Origin: Limnephilus marmoratus
Lineage: Eukaryota; Arthropoda; Insecta; Trichoptera; Limnephilidae
Length of the DNA: 64,000 bases
NCBI GenBank assembly: GCA_917880885.1
Contig: OU862906.1
Coordinates: forward strand, 57,888,665-57,952,664
Reading direction: 5' to 3'
Below, piece after piece: positions 41,640 through 53,575 of this stretch. The translations under genes were made by a program, and so were the position numbers. Each line of letters starts with the position of its first letter. Position 1 is the stretch's first letter. The notes below the pieces were generated by a model. It did no database searches, had not been told where the DNA came from, and worked only from the letters and a program-made list of their open reading frames with translations.

Positions 41640-42910
41640 GTACTCAGTAGGTAGGTACCAAGATGGATATCAAATAACGCATCTCAACTTGCAAAATCCG
41701 AAGGGCTGCGTGAAAAAATTGATTAAAATTGGGAATTAAAAACGGTAAACTTATTGGCCCCTTTTTTCAAGAAAATGCTATTTTAGTTTTTCTCAATTAT
41801 ATTAAATAAAAAACTGAACGCCCTGAGTCAGAGGCCTGAATTGGTTCGGCAGCAGGTTTACTGAATTGAGCGGTAAGCTCCCTGGGCCGTTTTTTAAGTT
41901 TCGACGACCAAAGTGGCTCGGTGGTAGGAGTCTTCTTTGCATCAGGAAAGTATGCGTTACGGGTATCAAATTACGCTTATCGACCTGTACAACCCGAATG
42001 GTGCAGTGAAAAGTTGGGCAGAAAGCTCCTCGGCCCCCTTTTGCGAGAAAAGGCCCGTACTGAACGCCTTGAACCGGGCGACCGAAGCGGCCCGAGAGCA
42101 GGTATATGGAATTGCGGGGTCGACTACCTGTGCCCTTTGTAGGCGCACACTCCTTGCCCTATCCACATTCAAACATCGTTTTTTTTTCATATATTTAATT
42201 CAATAAGGGTTCCTCGCTTCGTTCACATTCACACGTCAATCGCTTAATGTTTTAACCATAAATATAACAAACCACCCACGTTTTAAGTTAAAGTTATTTT
42301 AGTTTTAACCCGTTAGTTGCCTCTGCAACGGGCAAAAGCTAGTATATATTAACGTACGCTTCTCACAATACACAATCCAATGGACGCAGTGGAAAAATTG
42401 AGCTGTTAATTCCTAGGCCCCTTTTTGCGAGATAAGGCTCTTTTTGTTTTCCAAATGAAATGCTTAATGCCTTGAACCGAGCGACTGCAGTGGCTCTACA
42501 GCAGGTATTCTGAACAAGTTCCTTGGGCTCCTTGTTTTAAGAGTGTCAGCGAACAAAGTAGCTCGGTGGTAGGAGTCTTCTTTGATACGGCAGATTAGGT
42601 GTTATGGATATTGAACTACGTGTATCAACCTACATAATCCGAAGTATTGAGTGAAAAAGTGGAGCAGTAACTCCTAGGCCCCTTTTGGCAAGATAGTTGG
42701 TTTTCTAAATTAATTACTGAACGCCTTGAGCCGAGCGACTGGAATGGCTCCATAGCAGGTGTACTGAATTGAGCGGTGAGCTCGCTGGGCCTTTAGGTAC
42801 TTGGCGGTGTCGGCGACCAAAGTAGCTCAATGGTAGGAGACTTCTTTGGAACAAGAGATAAGGCGTTATGAGTATCAAACAACGCGTATCAACCTACACA
42901 ATCCAAAAGG
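41640..42910. repeat. array of tRNA-box-A-bearing units
   Basis: Diverged units share GAACGCCTTGA-CCG-GCGACC, CTGAATTGAGCGGTGAGCTC, CCAAAGTAGCTCGGTGGTAG and ATGAGTATCAAACAACGCG. TAGCTCAATGGTAGGAG-type box A sequences lie at 41914-41930, 42559-42575 and 42823-42839. The last two are 264 bp apart. The middle is interrupted by about 250 bp. Box B is not convincing. Probably tandemly amplified SINE-like units. Confidence 0.6.
42300..42342 (+). mobile_element. Helitron-like 3' end (tentative)
   Basis: CCCGTTAG-TTGC-CTCT-GCAA-CGGG forms a bulged hairpin, followed nine bases later by CTAG at 42338-42341. A hairpin just before CTRR is the Helitron 3' signature. No Rep/helicase and no 5' end were found. 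Confidence 0.35.
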
Positions 42911-43829
42911 CCCTACTGAAAAAAATTGAGCAATTATTAATATTTTTAAAATTGGTATTTTTTGTACCGAAATTTCTTATCTTTTCGGTAATTTCTAAGT
43001 GTAGTAATAATGGTGGGGAGTGAGCAACGACCTCGTGTCGGCAAATATAGACAGGGACTGAGCGTTGGCCGGAATAAGCTGACCACCAACTTTCGCCCTA
43101 CCAGGCGTCTGTTGTCTAGGGCACCCTCTTGTCCTGGAGAAGTAAATAATCTCCAAAGGCGGAAGAACCTTCGAGGTCAACGGCATAGGATGTGGAAAGA
43201 AACGGGAAACTACCACATTAAAGGTCCAAGTGGCATCCCAAGAACCAGCAAAACATGAAACTAAAGGAAATTGCTGCAAACCAATCCCAGGATTGAAACC
43301 AGAGAGAGAGAATAAAAATGGTAAGCACATTTTAAAAAATGCATTAACTTTTCTTTTATGTTGGCAAGCGTAACTAACTCTGAAAATAACTGTAGAAACA
43401 AATGTAGCTTCTGCGCATCATTACTGTAATGGTTTTTTTTTACCAAGTTTGGAATAAATTAGATACCTATTTATTAAAAATGATAATACACAGTGAACAT
43501 AGCATTATCCAGACCAGACTAATTATTAAGTAATAACAGTTTTAATATTTTTAACGATGTAAACAAGATACATGTTGTAAATTCATTAGGGTGGGTCATT
43601 TTATGCATATTACCTTTTTATGTGATTATCACACCGGAGTCCCAACTGCTCCAATCTGGAGAATTGGGGAGGGGAAGGAAATGGCGGAGAGAAAGGTGGG
43701 GAAGTATCTGGCTATTTAGATCACCAAACACGGCTAAAGCCATTTCAAGCAACTTTTCAATTCCGAATCAAGGTTTTACACCAGGGCGATACTAAGAGTA
43801 TTTTAGACTGTGGAACGTGCAAATACTTA
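42911..43829. other. no gene recognised
   Basis: An 82-codon frame at 43010-43258 (+), rich in Arg and Lys, lies in a GC-richer patch. I do not recognise it, and it may be part of an old LINE or SINE. Confidence 0.45.
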
Positions 43830-44243
43830 TTTGGGAGGCTAGTCTGGGTACCGCCACCCCGGGAAGCATTCACTGGATAACCAAAACCTCTGCTATAGGT
43901 CACCTCAAGTGGTTCGCTACGTTTGGTGACTTAGCAGGGGTGCCAGGGTTCATTCGTCTGCCCACCAACTGCATGGCAGGTCAGATCGGGAGAGAATGGT
44001 TGAGAGAGTCCCTTTGACTTCTCCAGCCGTACTATCTCGGAACATCGCCTTGTACCGCAGTGGGAAGGATGGATTCATACGTCCGTCACTCCTGGACACA
44101 CTGACCCCCAGATTCCCACTCACCCCTAATACCCCTTTTCTTCCCAGAACCTCCTCTACTTCCTTTCCTGAGAAGACCCTCCACACAGCATCCCCAAAGA
44201 TGACGTAGGCCCTGAGGGGAATTATTTTCCTCAGGACCTCCTG
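43830..44243 (+). mobile_element. SINE with LINE-type 3' tail, copy 1
   Basis: Aligns along its whole length with 53906-54367: TTTGGGAGG, ACTGGATAACCAA-ACCTCTGC, GTGGTTCGCTACGTTTGGTG, ACTTAGCAGGGGT, GTCTGCCCA-CAACTG, ATCGGGAGAGA-TGGTTGAG, then the double-hairpin tail shared with the LINE at 39657. About 410 bp. The head does not match a tRNA or 5S promoter that I can recognise. The tail's last hairpin arm is lost. Confidence 0.85.
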
Positions 44244-44284
44244 ATTAAATGGTTAAATTGTGAGTGCGTTAAATAACACAAATC

Positions 44285-44385
44285 AATCAAATAAAATAAA
44301 TTTGCGTACGTAGGAATTTGAACCCACGCCCTTCGAATTGCTAGTCGAAAATCTTACCCCTCCACCACGGATAGCTACATATAAA
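44285..44385 (-). mobile_element. tRNA-like SINE fragment
   Basis: On the minus strand GTGGAGGGGTAAGATTTTCG, an anticodon-arm-like TTCGACTAGCAATTCGAA, then GGGCGTGGGTTCAAATTCCT with a box-B-like GGTTCAAATTCC. Acceptor pairing is poor, so it is not a functional tRNA. Confidence 0.55.
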
Positions 44386-44389
44386 AACA

Positions 44390-45815
44390 AATTATTGACG
44401 CATTTATAAATTTGTTTGAATTTTAAGGCTATCTTTTATTTGGTCTTAGGTTACAAACTAAAAATCCTTAATAAACATTTAATTTGTCTGTCGCGTTTGC
44501 GTATTTTGCAAGAACAGAAAAAATTTAAGTTTCTCCGTATCACGTTGTTGAGTCGGTGTTGAAATTAGACAGTAAAGAATATGCCATGAATAGGTAATGT
44601 GACGGTAATAAAACAGAACATTGTGAGCCACCTGGAGGAGATTGTAAAGAATGCAATAAGACGAGGTTGCCATTCATTCCGAGCGAGACTTCTCTGACTT
44701 ATGTTTCAGTTCTTACCTATACTATAGCCATACTATCTCAATGAAGAAATAATTGTAGAAGATATTTTGGTTTGGTACTCGGAATAGATGAATTATGAGG
44801 TCATGTTTCGATAGCAGACTTAATACATGAGTAACATGACGATTTTCGAAGCAGAGCGGTGATCTCCTTGGGTTTGGACAAAGGGGTCGAGGTTTATGAG
44901 TTAATTAAGGTGTAATTTTTTTAATATTCAGGTACGATCTTAGAACGGGTTGTTTCATGGGAGGTTTTTCAAACTTTCATAATATAAAACTTGCGATTTA
45001 ATAAACACACAACTATTAACTGAATAAATTACGATAAATAATCCATGTGCTAATTGGTGCATTAGGGAGTCTCTCTCCATCTCTGATCCGCTGGATGGTG
45101 GGTTTTTCGACACTCTTCAGTTTCACAGACTTTGAACAATTCATCAAAGTTATTTTTCAAGTTCTGTAAAGGTTCTGTTCAAGTTCTGTTCTTATATAAT
45201 TCCGTTTCCGAGCGATTTTTGTACATGTTACCTATATTCACAATATAAGGCACACTTAGAACGTGCACATTTTTGGCATGTGGCTTCCTCTTAACTTATT
45301 TATCTTATCAATCCAGCTGGTTTTACGAGACTTTCAGCTCCCTTTATTCCACTTGTGAGCCACCGAATGACCGAATGACGAGTTGTGTTCATTGATTGTC
45401 GGTTCACCGTACGAAATAACCTTTCCATTGACGCATGACATCTCTATTTTGCTTAGATAACTGTTCGTTTTCTTTGTCCATTCGTTTATTTTCTTTCTCT
45501 TCAGGTGTGATGCTTTGCATGTATCTTTCCATCCCCCGTTGTATCGCTTTCGAACCGATTTGGAGATTTCAGAAGTAACACGCGCAAATGGATGGAAAAC
45601 GGAGTGGGAGATGCTCCAGAGATACATGGCACCATCTAGTGAATTGTATACTTGAGTCGAGTAATGCCAAGAGTCGGAATATCAGAAGATCGGAACATCG
45701 GAACATCGGAAAAAAACGATGCATGTATGTGAAAGAAGCAAATAATCAGGCCGCAATTATATGTAGGACCACAAATTATTATTTCGTTATATGTTTTTGG
45801 CATTTTGGGCAATTG
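44390..45815. other. no gene recognised
   Basis: The ORF at 45334-45627 (-), 97 codons, is Lys/Ser-rich without a known motif. Confidence 0.45.
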
Positions 45816-45819
45816 CACA

Positions 45820-45866
45820 TTTGCCCTGATGATGGACACTGTAACGCTGACCGAAACGTTGGCTAA
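45820..45866 (+). ncRNA. hammerhead-ribozyme-like motif, solitary
   Basis: GCC, CTGATGA (45826-45832), one T, GG...CC stem II with a large apical part, GAAA (45853-45856), CGTT, GGC. GCC/GGC close helix I. It shares the extra T after the core with the motifs at 20.7, 23.6 and 27.6 kb. No element boundary was found around it. Confidence 0.45.
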
Positions 45867-46275
45867 AAAGGAGGTAGCTCAACACGGCATAACACCCCAA
45901 AAACAAATAACGAAAATACTTTCGGCCGTGATAATCTAAAAATGTATCTGTTTTAACGTTGTTTAAATCATCAATGTTTGCACATACTAAGCAAAATAAG
46001 TACAAATAAATAAACTAATTTACATGGTAAAGTCAATAATATCAACCACATGCATGGACATATGCCTGTCATGGTGGTAAAAAAATTCTCAACTTATGTA
46101 TTAAAAAAGAAAACAAATTGTTTAATAAAATCAATACTAACACCGACAACTCACAATGCTATACCAAACCGCTAAGCTATTTCCAAGTCAAGTAATAATG
46201 AAAGATATTGAAATGTAAGAATATGCTACGACGGCCGCCTGACTGTCGGCGGACCACGGTTATAATGGTCCTAGT

Positions 46276-46415
46276 TTGAATACGGAATTTAGTCGATTTT
46301 TTTAAAGTAGTAGTAGTTTGTAGTAGTATTGGTTAACAATATAGTTTGAATACGGAAAAAATTCGTTCAATTAGTTGATTTTTTAAGGTGTGCAGTAGTA
46401 TTCGTTAACAATATC
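46276..46415. repeat. tandem duplication of about 70 bp
   Basis: Two units starting AGTTTGAATACGGAA and ending GGTTAACAATAT or CGTTAACAATAT. Confidence 0.8.
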
Positions 46416-46419
46416 GGTG

Positions 46420-47888
46420 ACACCAGGAAACATCTCTTATATTTAAATATCTTGGTAATAATGTAATGACTTCAATTTCTTATCAATGCATTTCTATGCA
46501 TTTCATTTCAAATTATTAGAAAAAATCTTCAGCTTCGGGTTCTTCGGGAGTGTATGTGAAAACAGAGTTATGTGCCGATCCTTCACTTTCCCTACCCGGG
46601 AAGTGAGGTGATGGTTATTATTAAATATAAATTTAATTAACTACACGAAATAATAGAAGACAATTATGAAAAATTACCTAATTAGGTCAGATTTAACAGA
46701 GAGAGATATAGAAGCACAGTAAGGAGGGTGATACAAGGGAGGAGGGGGGTGCCGGAAACATATTAAGTATGGAGCTTTGCCGACGTTCACTTTGATTAAA
46801 TCGTTATTAATGTATGTATCGGTATTATCAAGGTCCTTGCTAACTTCAAGCCCTTGAACCCGTTGCTTTTTTCTCGTAGACCTGATTGAAATATTTAGGT
46901 TAATTATATTAGTGTTAATTACGCTTGTTCTTTGTTTTGTATGTTATCTCAAGGATGCATTAAAGTAACCTCAAGGATGCATTAAGGCACACTTGTATCT
47001 AACCTTAAAACTTATAACCAATACATAAGATCAGAAGAAAGTTATTATTAAGGTACCGAACAAGAAACCTAAAACTAAGATGAAAACGATTTATAACCTA
47101 GAAATCCAAATAGAAAACTGAACACCAGACTCGAAAAACTTTAATTTATAGTCTTGCCATATCATCAACTGATAACGAGTTGGTTGGTTGTGATGTCATT
47201 GACAACAGTGACTAGGAGACACAGAGTAGAGATCACAACGATAGAACGCTGTTCCCCAATCCACTTTTGATTTTTGTAAGGAATATGGAGTGTAATGCGA
47301 CAAAATGTAGACCTTGAGTACCTATGTAACATTACATTTCCACAAAAGCTTAGCTGCTTGCTATCTGGCCTGCATGGCCCAGTCGTTATAACAAGCCTGT
47401 GGCGGCAAGATTTTCTAACTAATCTAGTTATTTTATTGTTGTTAAAATACTATATTTACATATTTCCGTTCTTCTACCAGATATTTGAATATCATTCAGC
47501 AACACTTTCATCGCGTTAACGCATCCGCGCTTTATTAATTTCAAGATTGTTGGTTATTACTTTCCCCATAAGTTGTTTGTCCCGCGGCGTCTCATAAAAG
47601 GACTCTTAATAAAATGTACGGACACTTTTTATTAAATATGTTTCCTGCGGGATAGACCGGAAATTTATTAAGAGTTATTATACAGGTCATTATAATAAAA
47701 CCACTAGTATTTCGTATGCACTCAAGGGAACTATAAATAATGTATTATGAACCGGTGTACTTACTTATTACATCATGAAAATGACCGCGGTATTACAAAA
47801 AGGGGTGCGCGAAAGCTGTTCCTAAACTAAATACCTTATTTAATTACTTATTGAAAATTACTGAATAGTGAGAGAACCGATGTCTTAA
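46420..47888. other. no gene recognised
   Basis: AT-rich. It contains a direct duplication of CTCAAGGATGCATTAA (about 46950-46986). Short ORFs are unremarkable. Confidence 0.5.
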
Positions 47889-48595
47889 GGGGAACGTATG
47901 CGCGGCCCATTTCTGCCCGTTTCATACAAATCTTAGATTTGGATTTGAGATCAAAATACCCAACCAAACTGAAAAATTATTTTTGTAATCAAAAGGTTTA
48001 TTAAATATCTAGTCTGGATATGAACTACTTTATTTATTTTGGCTTTAAATTATAAAATATACGCCACTAAAGATTTTAATGTTTCTGGATTTTAGAGGCG
48101 ATTTGGGCAATTATTTGTGAGTAGATGAAAAACAATAAAAAACTTATTTTACTATATTTATAATGTAAACATGATGAAATATAAAATAATAACAAAATTA
48201 AAAATCATTTTGACGGGTATAAATTAAAAATACAAATTACTGTTTATACATAAAAATTGCTACTCAAAAATGCATTTTTAAGAAATTTTTATTTTTTATA
48301 TCATTTTTCATTTTTATTTTTAAAATAAATAAAGTAAATTTTTTTAAAAATTTTTTTTTTACTCACAAATAATTGCCTAAGTTGCCTCCAAAATCATGAA
48401 ACACTAAAATCTTTAATGGCCTATATCTTATGAGTTAAAGCAAAAATAAATAAAATAGCTCACATCCTGACTAGATATTTGATATACCTTTTGATTACAA
48501 AAATAATTTTTCAGTTTGGTTGGGTATTTTGATCTCAAATTCAAATCCAAGATTTGTATGAAACGGGCAAAAATGGGCCGCGCATACGTTCCCCC
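47889..48595. mobile_element. MITE with TIRs of about 235 bp
   Basis: The left end GGGGAACGTATGCGCGGCCC and the right end GGGCCGCGCATACGTTCCCC are perfect complements. The arms (47889-48125, 48358-48595) remain similar throughout. The ends may extend to CTTAA/TTTAAG. The flanks share GATGT, but not at matching distances, so the target duplication and superfamily stay open. The central 230 bp is non-coding. A partial relative lies at 31183-31410. Confidence 0.85.
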
Positions 48596-49091
48596 GTTTA
48601 AGGGATGTACTTGACTTACATTATTCAGTGATTCCTGACATTATTTGGAGTAAAAAAATGTGAATGAAATTTTGATCTCCGTTGTCTTTTTTGTTTAAAA
48701 AATGTATTTTTAAATTTTTACTTCCGAACGATTTTCTTTTCCACATGCACTGGTCACTCAGCTGAGTAACCGCCAAATCCCTCACTTGGACCCTACCTGA
48801 CCAATATTTACTGATTTTGTATGATTTTAAGTTGAAAACATAATATATAACATATATATAACATAATATATAACTACCGGTGTGACAACATCACATATTA
48901 AAGTGTCAAAGTTCTTAGCAAGTTTAAAAATATAAATCTGTACTTCCAAGTGATATATTGTGTGCAAACAATTACCTTAACAGTTATTCTGTGTACTGAA
49001 CATTGAATTTGGTGGAATTAAGTGACAGGACATTATAAAATTAAAATTGAAGGATTTAATTATCATCGCAGATAATTTATTGTTACCCACC

Positions 49092-50040
49092 ATGAGTTCT
49101 ACCTGCAACCAATGTAGCAAGTCAGTACAAACGGCTGACTGTATGAAGTGTGTAAGTTGCAAAAACCTAATGCATCTCAGTTGTGCCAAAATTACCTCTG
49201 CAGTTTTTAAGAAGATGTCTGAGGAGACCAAAGAGTCATGGATATGCACTAAATGTAAAACAGGACAATCACCGCTCTCCAGCAATCTCAACTCTAACCA
49301 CTCGACAATTCTTCTCAGCGAAATAAAGAAACTCTCCTCACAACTGCACTCGATGAATTCAAAACTGGTTTCTTTTGAACAAACAATCGTCTACAATAAC
49401 AGCACAATTGAAGACTACACCAATAAAATTCTGGTACTGGAAGAAAAACTAAAAAAAATGGACAAACTTGAAGCTGAAGTAATAGAATTAAAAAAGATCG
49501 TTACATATCTGGACAAAACAAACAACGATAGAGAACAACAGTCGCTCATCAATAACATTGAAATCTTCGGTCTGACCGAAAAGCAAGATTTTTTTTTTAT
49601 TTCTATTTTCCACTCTAACTAAAATTGCGTCAAACGTCGGCCTAATTATTAAGGAAGAGGACATTGAATTTATCACCAGAGCCAAACTACGCCAACATCC
49701 TGAAGAGCGAATAGCAGCGGCTCCCCGTGACGCCCCCCCTCGGAATGTGGTGGCTAAATTTATCAACAAAAGGAAGAAAGATGAGCTGCTGGCGGCCATT
49801 AAGAAGAAAAAAAGAATCACTACCAAGGGCGTCGGAATGGCTGGAGCTGATCAGAGGATTTTCGTTAACGACCATCTCACGCGGAAGAATAAATCTATAC
49901 TGAGGTTCGCCAAAGGCTTTAAAAATGAACACATGTATCAGTTTTTATGGGTAAGAAGTGGAAAAATCTACCTACGGAAGAACGCCACTTCACCTCCCAT
50001 ACATGTTTCATGCGAATCGAAGCTAAAAAACCTTATATAA
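49092..50040 (+). pseudogene. LINE ORF1 (PHD finger, coiled coil, RRM-like), one frameshift
   Basis: The ATG at 49092 (CACC context) begins a PHD-type zinc finger: CNQC...DCMKCVSCKNLMHLSC...WICTKCK. A Ser/Asn linker and a coiled coil follow (ILVLEEKLKKMDKLEAEVIE), then NNIEIFGLTEK. A stop then comes in the first frame. The RRM-like part continues in another frame: ASNVGLIIKEEDIEFITRAK, VVAKFINKRKKDELLAAIKK, GKIYLRKNATSPPIHV, ending at 50040. The break sits at a run of ten T (49589-49598). Family role: RNA binding and chaperoning of the LINE particle. ORF1 with a PHD finger points to the CR1/Jockey group. Confidence 0.85.
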
Positions 50041-50108
50041 TCACCATTACCATGTTAAATCATCTATCCTGTAACCACTCTTTTTCTCCTGATTTTTTTC
50101 TTAATTCT

Positions 50109-50310
50109 ATAAATATCACCCTTTTTACACTAACCCAACCTGCTCATTGCTCACTAATGAAAAATCACTTAATTAATTTTATAAATATCACCCTTTTTAC
50201 ACTAACCCAACCTGCTCATTGCTCACTAATGCAAAATCACTTAATTAATTTTATAAATATCACCCTTTTTACATTAACCCAACCTGCTCATTGCTCAGTA
50301 ATGCATTCTA
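50109..50310. repeat. 72-bp triple repeat between LINE ORFs
   Basis: ATAAATATCACCCTTTTTAC... starts at 50109, 50181 and 50253, a period of 72, with only a few differences. It lies between ORF1 and ORF2, and the period keeps one frame open, giving a spurious 147-codon ORF. Confidence 0.93.
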
Positions 50311-50456
50311 TAATGTACTCACGCACATTAATTGATAGTTGTATGTTTTGCTTTGCCCAGTGGACTTATGACTATGAACATAATTCATGAATATGATGTT
50401 CTTCAAAAATATTTTATAGAAAACAAGGTTACATAAGTAATTAACAATACTTCTCA

Positions 50457-53251
50457 ATGCTTGATTCTTTAATAATTTTTTATCAAAATGCAAGAGGTTT
50501 GCGCTCAAAATTGCGCTGGAATTTCATCAGAATGTGCTGCTCAATAATTATGACTTGATTTTCATTACCGAAAGTTGGTTGGTTGATAGCATCCTAGATG
50601 AAGAATTATTTGATAACCGCTATTCTGTTTACAGAAATGATAGGGATATCCATCGAACTGGTAAATCAACTGGTGGAGGCGTAATCATAGGTATTAAAAA
50701 AGATTTTTTTGTTACCCCCCGCTCTTGGAATTCAGACGCTGAAGATATTTGGATAACTGTCAATACATCAAAATCAAATCATCATTGTTATAACATCCAT
50801 ATGTGCTGCGTGTACATACCTAGTGTCGGTCCAAAATTAACGTCTTCAGAAAGATTAGCATTGTTTACCAGTCATACAAATACTATTTCTGACTTAACAA
50901 TCCGTTTTCCCAATGACCAGTTTCTAATCGTAGGCGACTATAACATGCCAAATTTTAAATGGAATAATCAACAAATAATGTCAACTAACAGAGACCAATG
51001 TTCACTCACGTTACTTAACTGCTTATATTTTGCAAATTTAACCCAATTTAACAATTTACCTAATAACTATGGACGAATTGTGGACCTCGTTTTCTGTAAT
51101 ATTTCAGCTAAGGTGTCGCTTGCCGATCACCCTTTGGTTAAAGAGGATGCTCATCATAAATCATTGGTTATAGAGCTAGAATTTCCATCCACTAATGCAA
51201 CCCTCTCAACTCCTCGAACAATAAAATTATTCCATAAAGCAGATTACACCGAGATTAATGAGAAACTGAATGAGACCGACTGGTCTACTGTTATAAATGC
51301 ACCGGATGTAAATACAGCGTTACATTCATTTTACGTTATAATTGAACACATTGTCGATGCGTTTATTCCCAAGAAAGTTGTGAAATCTGGAAAATATCCA
51401 CTATGGTACACGGCAGCCTTAATAAAAATAACAAATGAAAAATTAAAATTCTTTAGAGCATGGAAGCGTCACCGGAACCCTCTTGATTATCTGTCATTTT
51501 CTTTGCTTCGCAAAAGACAAAAAACGGTCGCTTCAGCGGCTTACAAAACCTACATTTCTACGATAGAATCCGGCATACAGCATAATGTTAGAAAAATATG
51601 GTCCTATGTCAATTCTCAAAGAAAATCTCCTACCATCCCCGATCATATGATTTATGGTGATAAAACTGCTAATGACAGTAAAGGAATAGCCAATTTATTT
51701 TCCGAGTATTTTGTTTCTGTATTTTCGAATGTTCAACCTGCTCATATAAGCAATGCCAGTGACTGTTTTAATTCAAATAGCGTTATTAGCTTAATCGGGA
51801 TCAAAGAAGACATAACTTTCAAATACCTTAAGTCCATCGATATCAAAAAGGGACCGGGGAACGACCAACTTCCAGGAATCTTTATAAATTATTGTAGTAA
51901 ACAACTGACACCCCCCATTTTTGCCATTTTCAAACTATCGCTATCTGAAGGAACATTTCCTGACAAGTGGAAAACAGCCTTGATTACCCCAGTCTTTAAA
52001 AATGGCAGTAAAAATGATGTCTCCAACTATCGACCTATATCCAAATTGCCCATTCTAAGTAAAGTTTTGGAAAAAATTGTTTACGATCAATTATATTCTA
52101 CCATCTCACCTTCACTCTTAACTAATCAACATGGCTTTATGAGAAATCGCTCCACAACCTCGAATCTCGTGTCTTTTATAAATTTTCTTCATGCTCAAAT
52201 GGATATGCGATGCCAGGTAGATGCCATCTATACTGATTATTCCAAAGCATTCGACCGTGTTAACGGTGATCTCTATAGATGGATCGCATCATACGTCAGT
52301 AATCGGCACCAAATCACGGTTGTCAACGGTTTCGCATCCTGTTTAATGGAAATCGTCTCGGGTGTGCCCCAGGAGTCGCATCTCGGACCACTCTTATTTA
52401 ATATTTACATAAATGACATCTATGTATGCTTTCAAAATAGTTACTTTGTGTTATATGCGGATGATATGAAAATTTTTAAACCAATACAGTCCTTATCTGA
52501 TTGTACAGAATTACAAAGCGATCTTGATCATTTGTGCGCGTATTGTGAATCAAATTTACTGTCCTTAAACATTTCTAAGTGTCATTCAATTACATTTACT
52601 AGAAATAAAAATAAAATCATTTATTCTTACAACTTGAATAATAAACCTTTACAATCTACGTCTACATGTAAAGATCTAGGTGTTTATTTAGACAAAAAAT
52701 TAATTTTTGATAAGCATATCGAACACATAATATCAAAATCCTACAAGATGCTAGGTTTCTTATTAAGAATATGTAAAGTTTTCAAAAGTGCTAAGACTCT
52801 TGAAATGTTGTTTTGTTCATTGGTCAGAAGTCCACTGGAGTATGCATCCCCGGTATGGAATCCTCAATATAAGGTGTACATAGATATAGTAGAAAGTATA
52901 CAGAATAAATTCTCTAAATATTTATTCAAGAAATACAACAAAACTACAAATAACATGTTAAGTTTACAAAAAAGACGCACATTATCAGATCTGCTGTTTC
53001 TGTATAACCTGCTAAATAATAAAATAGATAGTCCTGAATTGCTATCCACTATTGGTTTAAATGTCCCAATGAGGCGTACCAGGCACACTTCTCTTTTTCA
53101 TATAGAATCCAATAACACTAATGCAGCGAGTAACTCACCAATTACTCGCGCAATCATAACTTATACCCACTATGAAAAATTACTACACTTAGACATTTTT
53201 CATGATTCCTTGCAAACATACAAAACTAATTTATTAAATTTCTTGGCGTGA
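50457..53251 (+). pseudogene. LINE ORF2: APE endonuclease and reverse transcriptase
   Basis: The ATG at 50457 starts FYQNARGLRSK. The frame shifts near a run of four A (50507-50510), then 905 codons are open. Endonuclease: ITESWL, STGGGVIIGIKK, LIVGDYNMPNFKW. RT: TPVFKNGSKNDVSNYRPISK, NQHGFMRNRSTTSNLVSF, YTDYSKAFDRVN, LYADDMKIF (YADD at residues 641-644 of the open frame), then a LINE tail with SPLEYASPVWNPQY. Two further lesions: about 15 residues are missing, in frame, between AFDRVN and GDLYRW, and VPQESHLGP has E where VPQGSHLGP is expected. The 3' UTR ends in (AAAT)n at 53548-53575. CR1/Jockey-like; probably inactive. Confidence 0.92.
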
Positions 53252-53547
53252 TATAATTGTTTTAAAATTACTTACACTTAACTTTTCATTAAACTTTAAT
53301 CAGTCGATTACAATTAGTGAGCATATAATTCTTGATTTTAAAATTTCTCCTTATCTCCCCCCCCCCTTTTTTTTCTTCCTTATTATTATTACTCATTTAT
53401 TCAATAATTAAGTTCTAAGACCGGTTCATATCTCAGGCGTAATTACCAAATGATATTCAATGGACTTACGTAATAGGTACATAACCATGTAATATTTAAT
53501 TTAACATACCTTATAATCTGTATTATATGTACTGTGTATGTCTTAAT

Positions 53548-53575
53548 AAATAAATAAATAAATAAATAAATAAAA
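53548..53575. repeat. (AAAT)n at LINE 3' end
   Basis: About seven AAAT units directly after the 3' UTR, a short microsatellite tail as in CR1-group LINEs. Confidence 0.85.

Noticed and set aside
44285..44385. Functional tRNA gene on the minus strand
   Set aside because: Poor acceptor pairing, an irregular anticodon loop and degenerate box B.
50104..50390. 147-codon ORF with a threefold peptide repeat
   Set aside because: Open only because the 72-bp repeat between LINE ORF1 and ORF2 keeps one frame free of stops.
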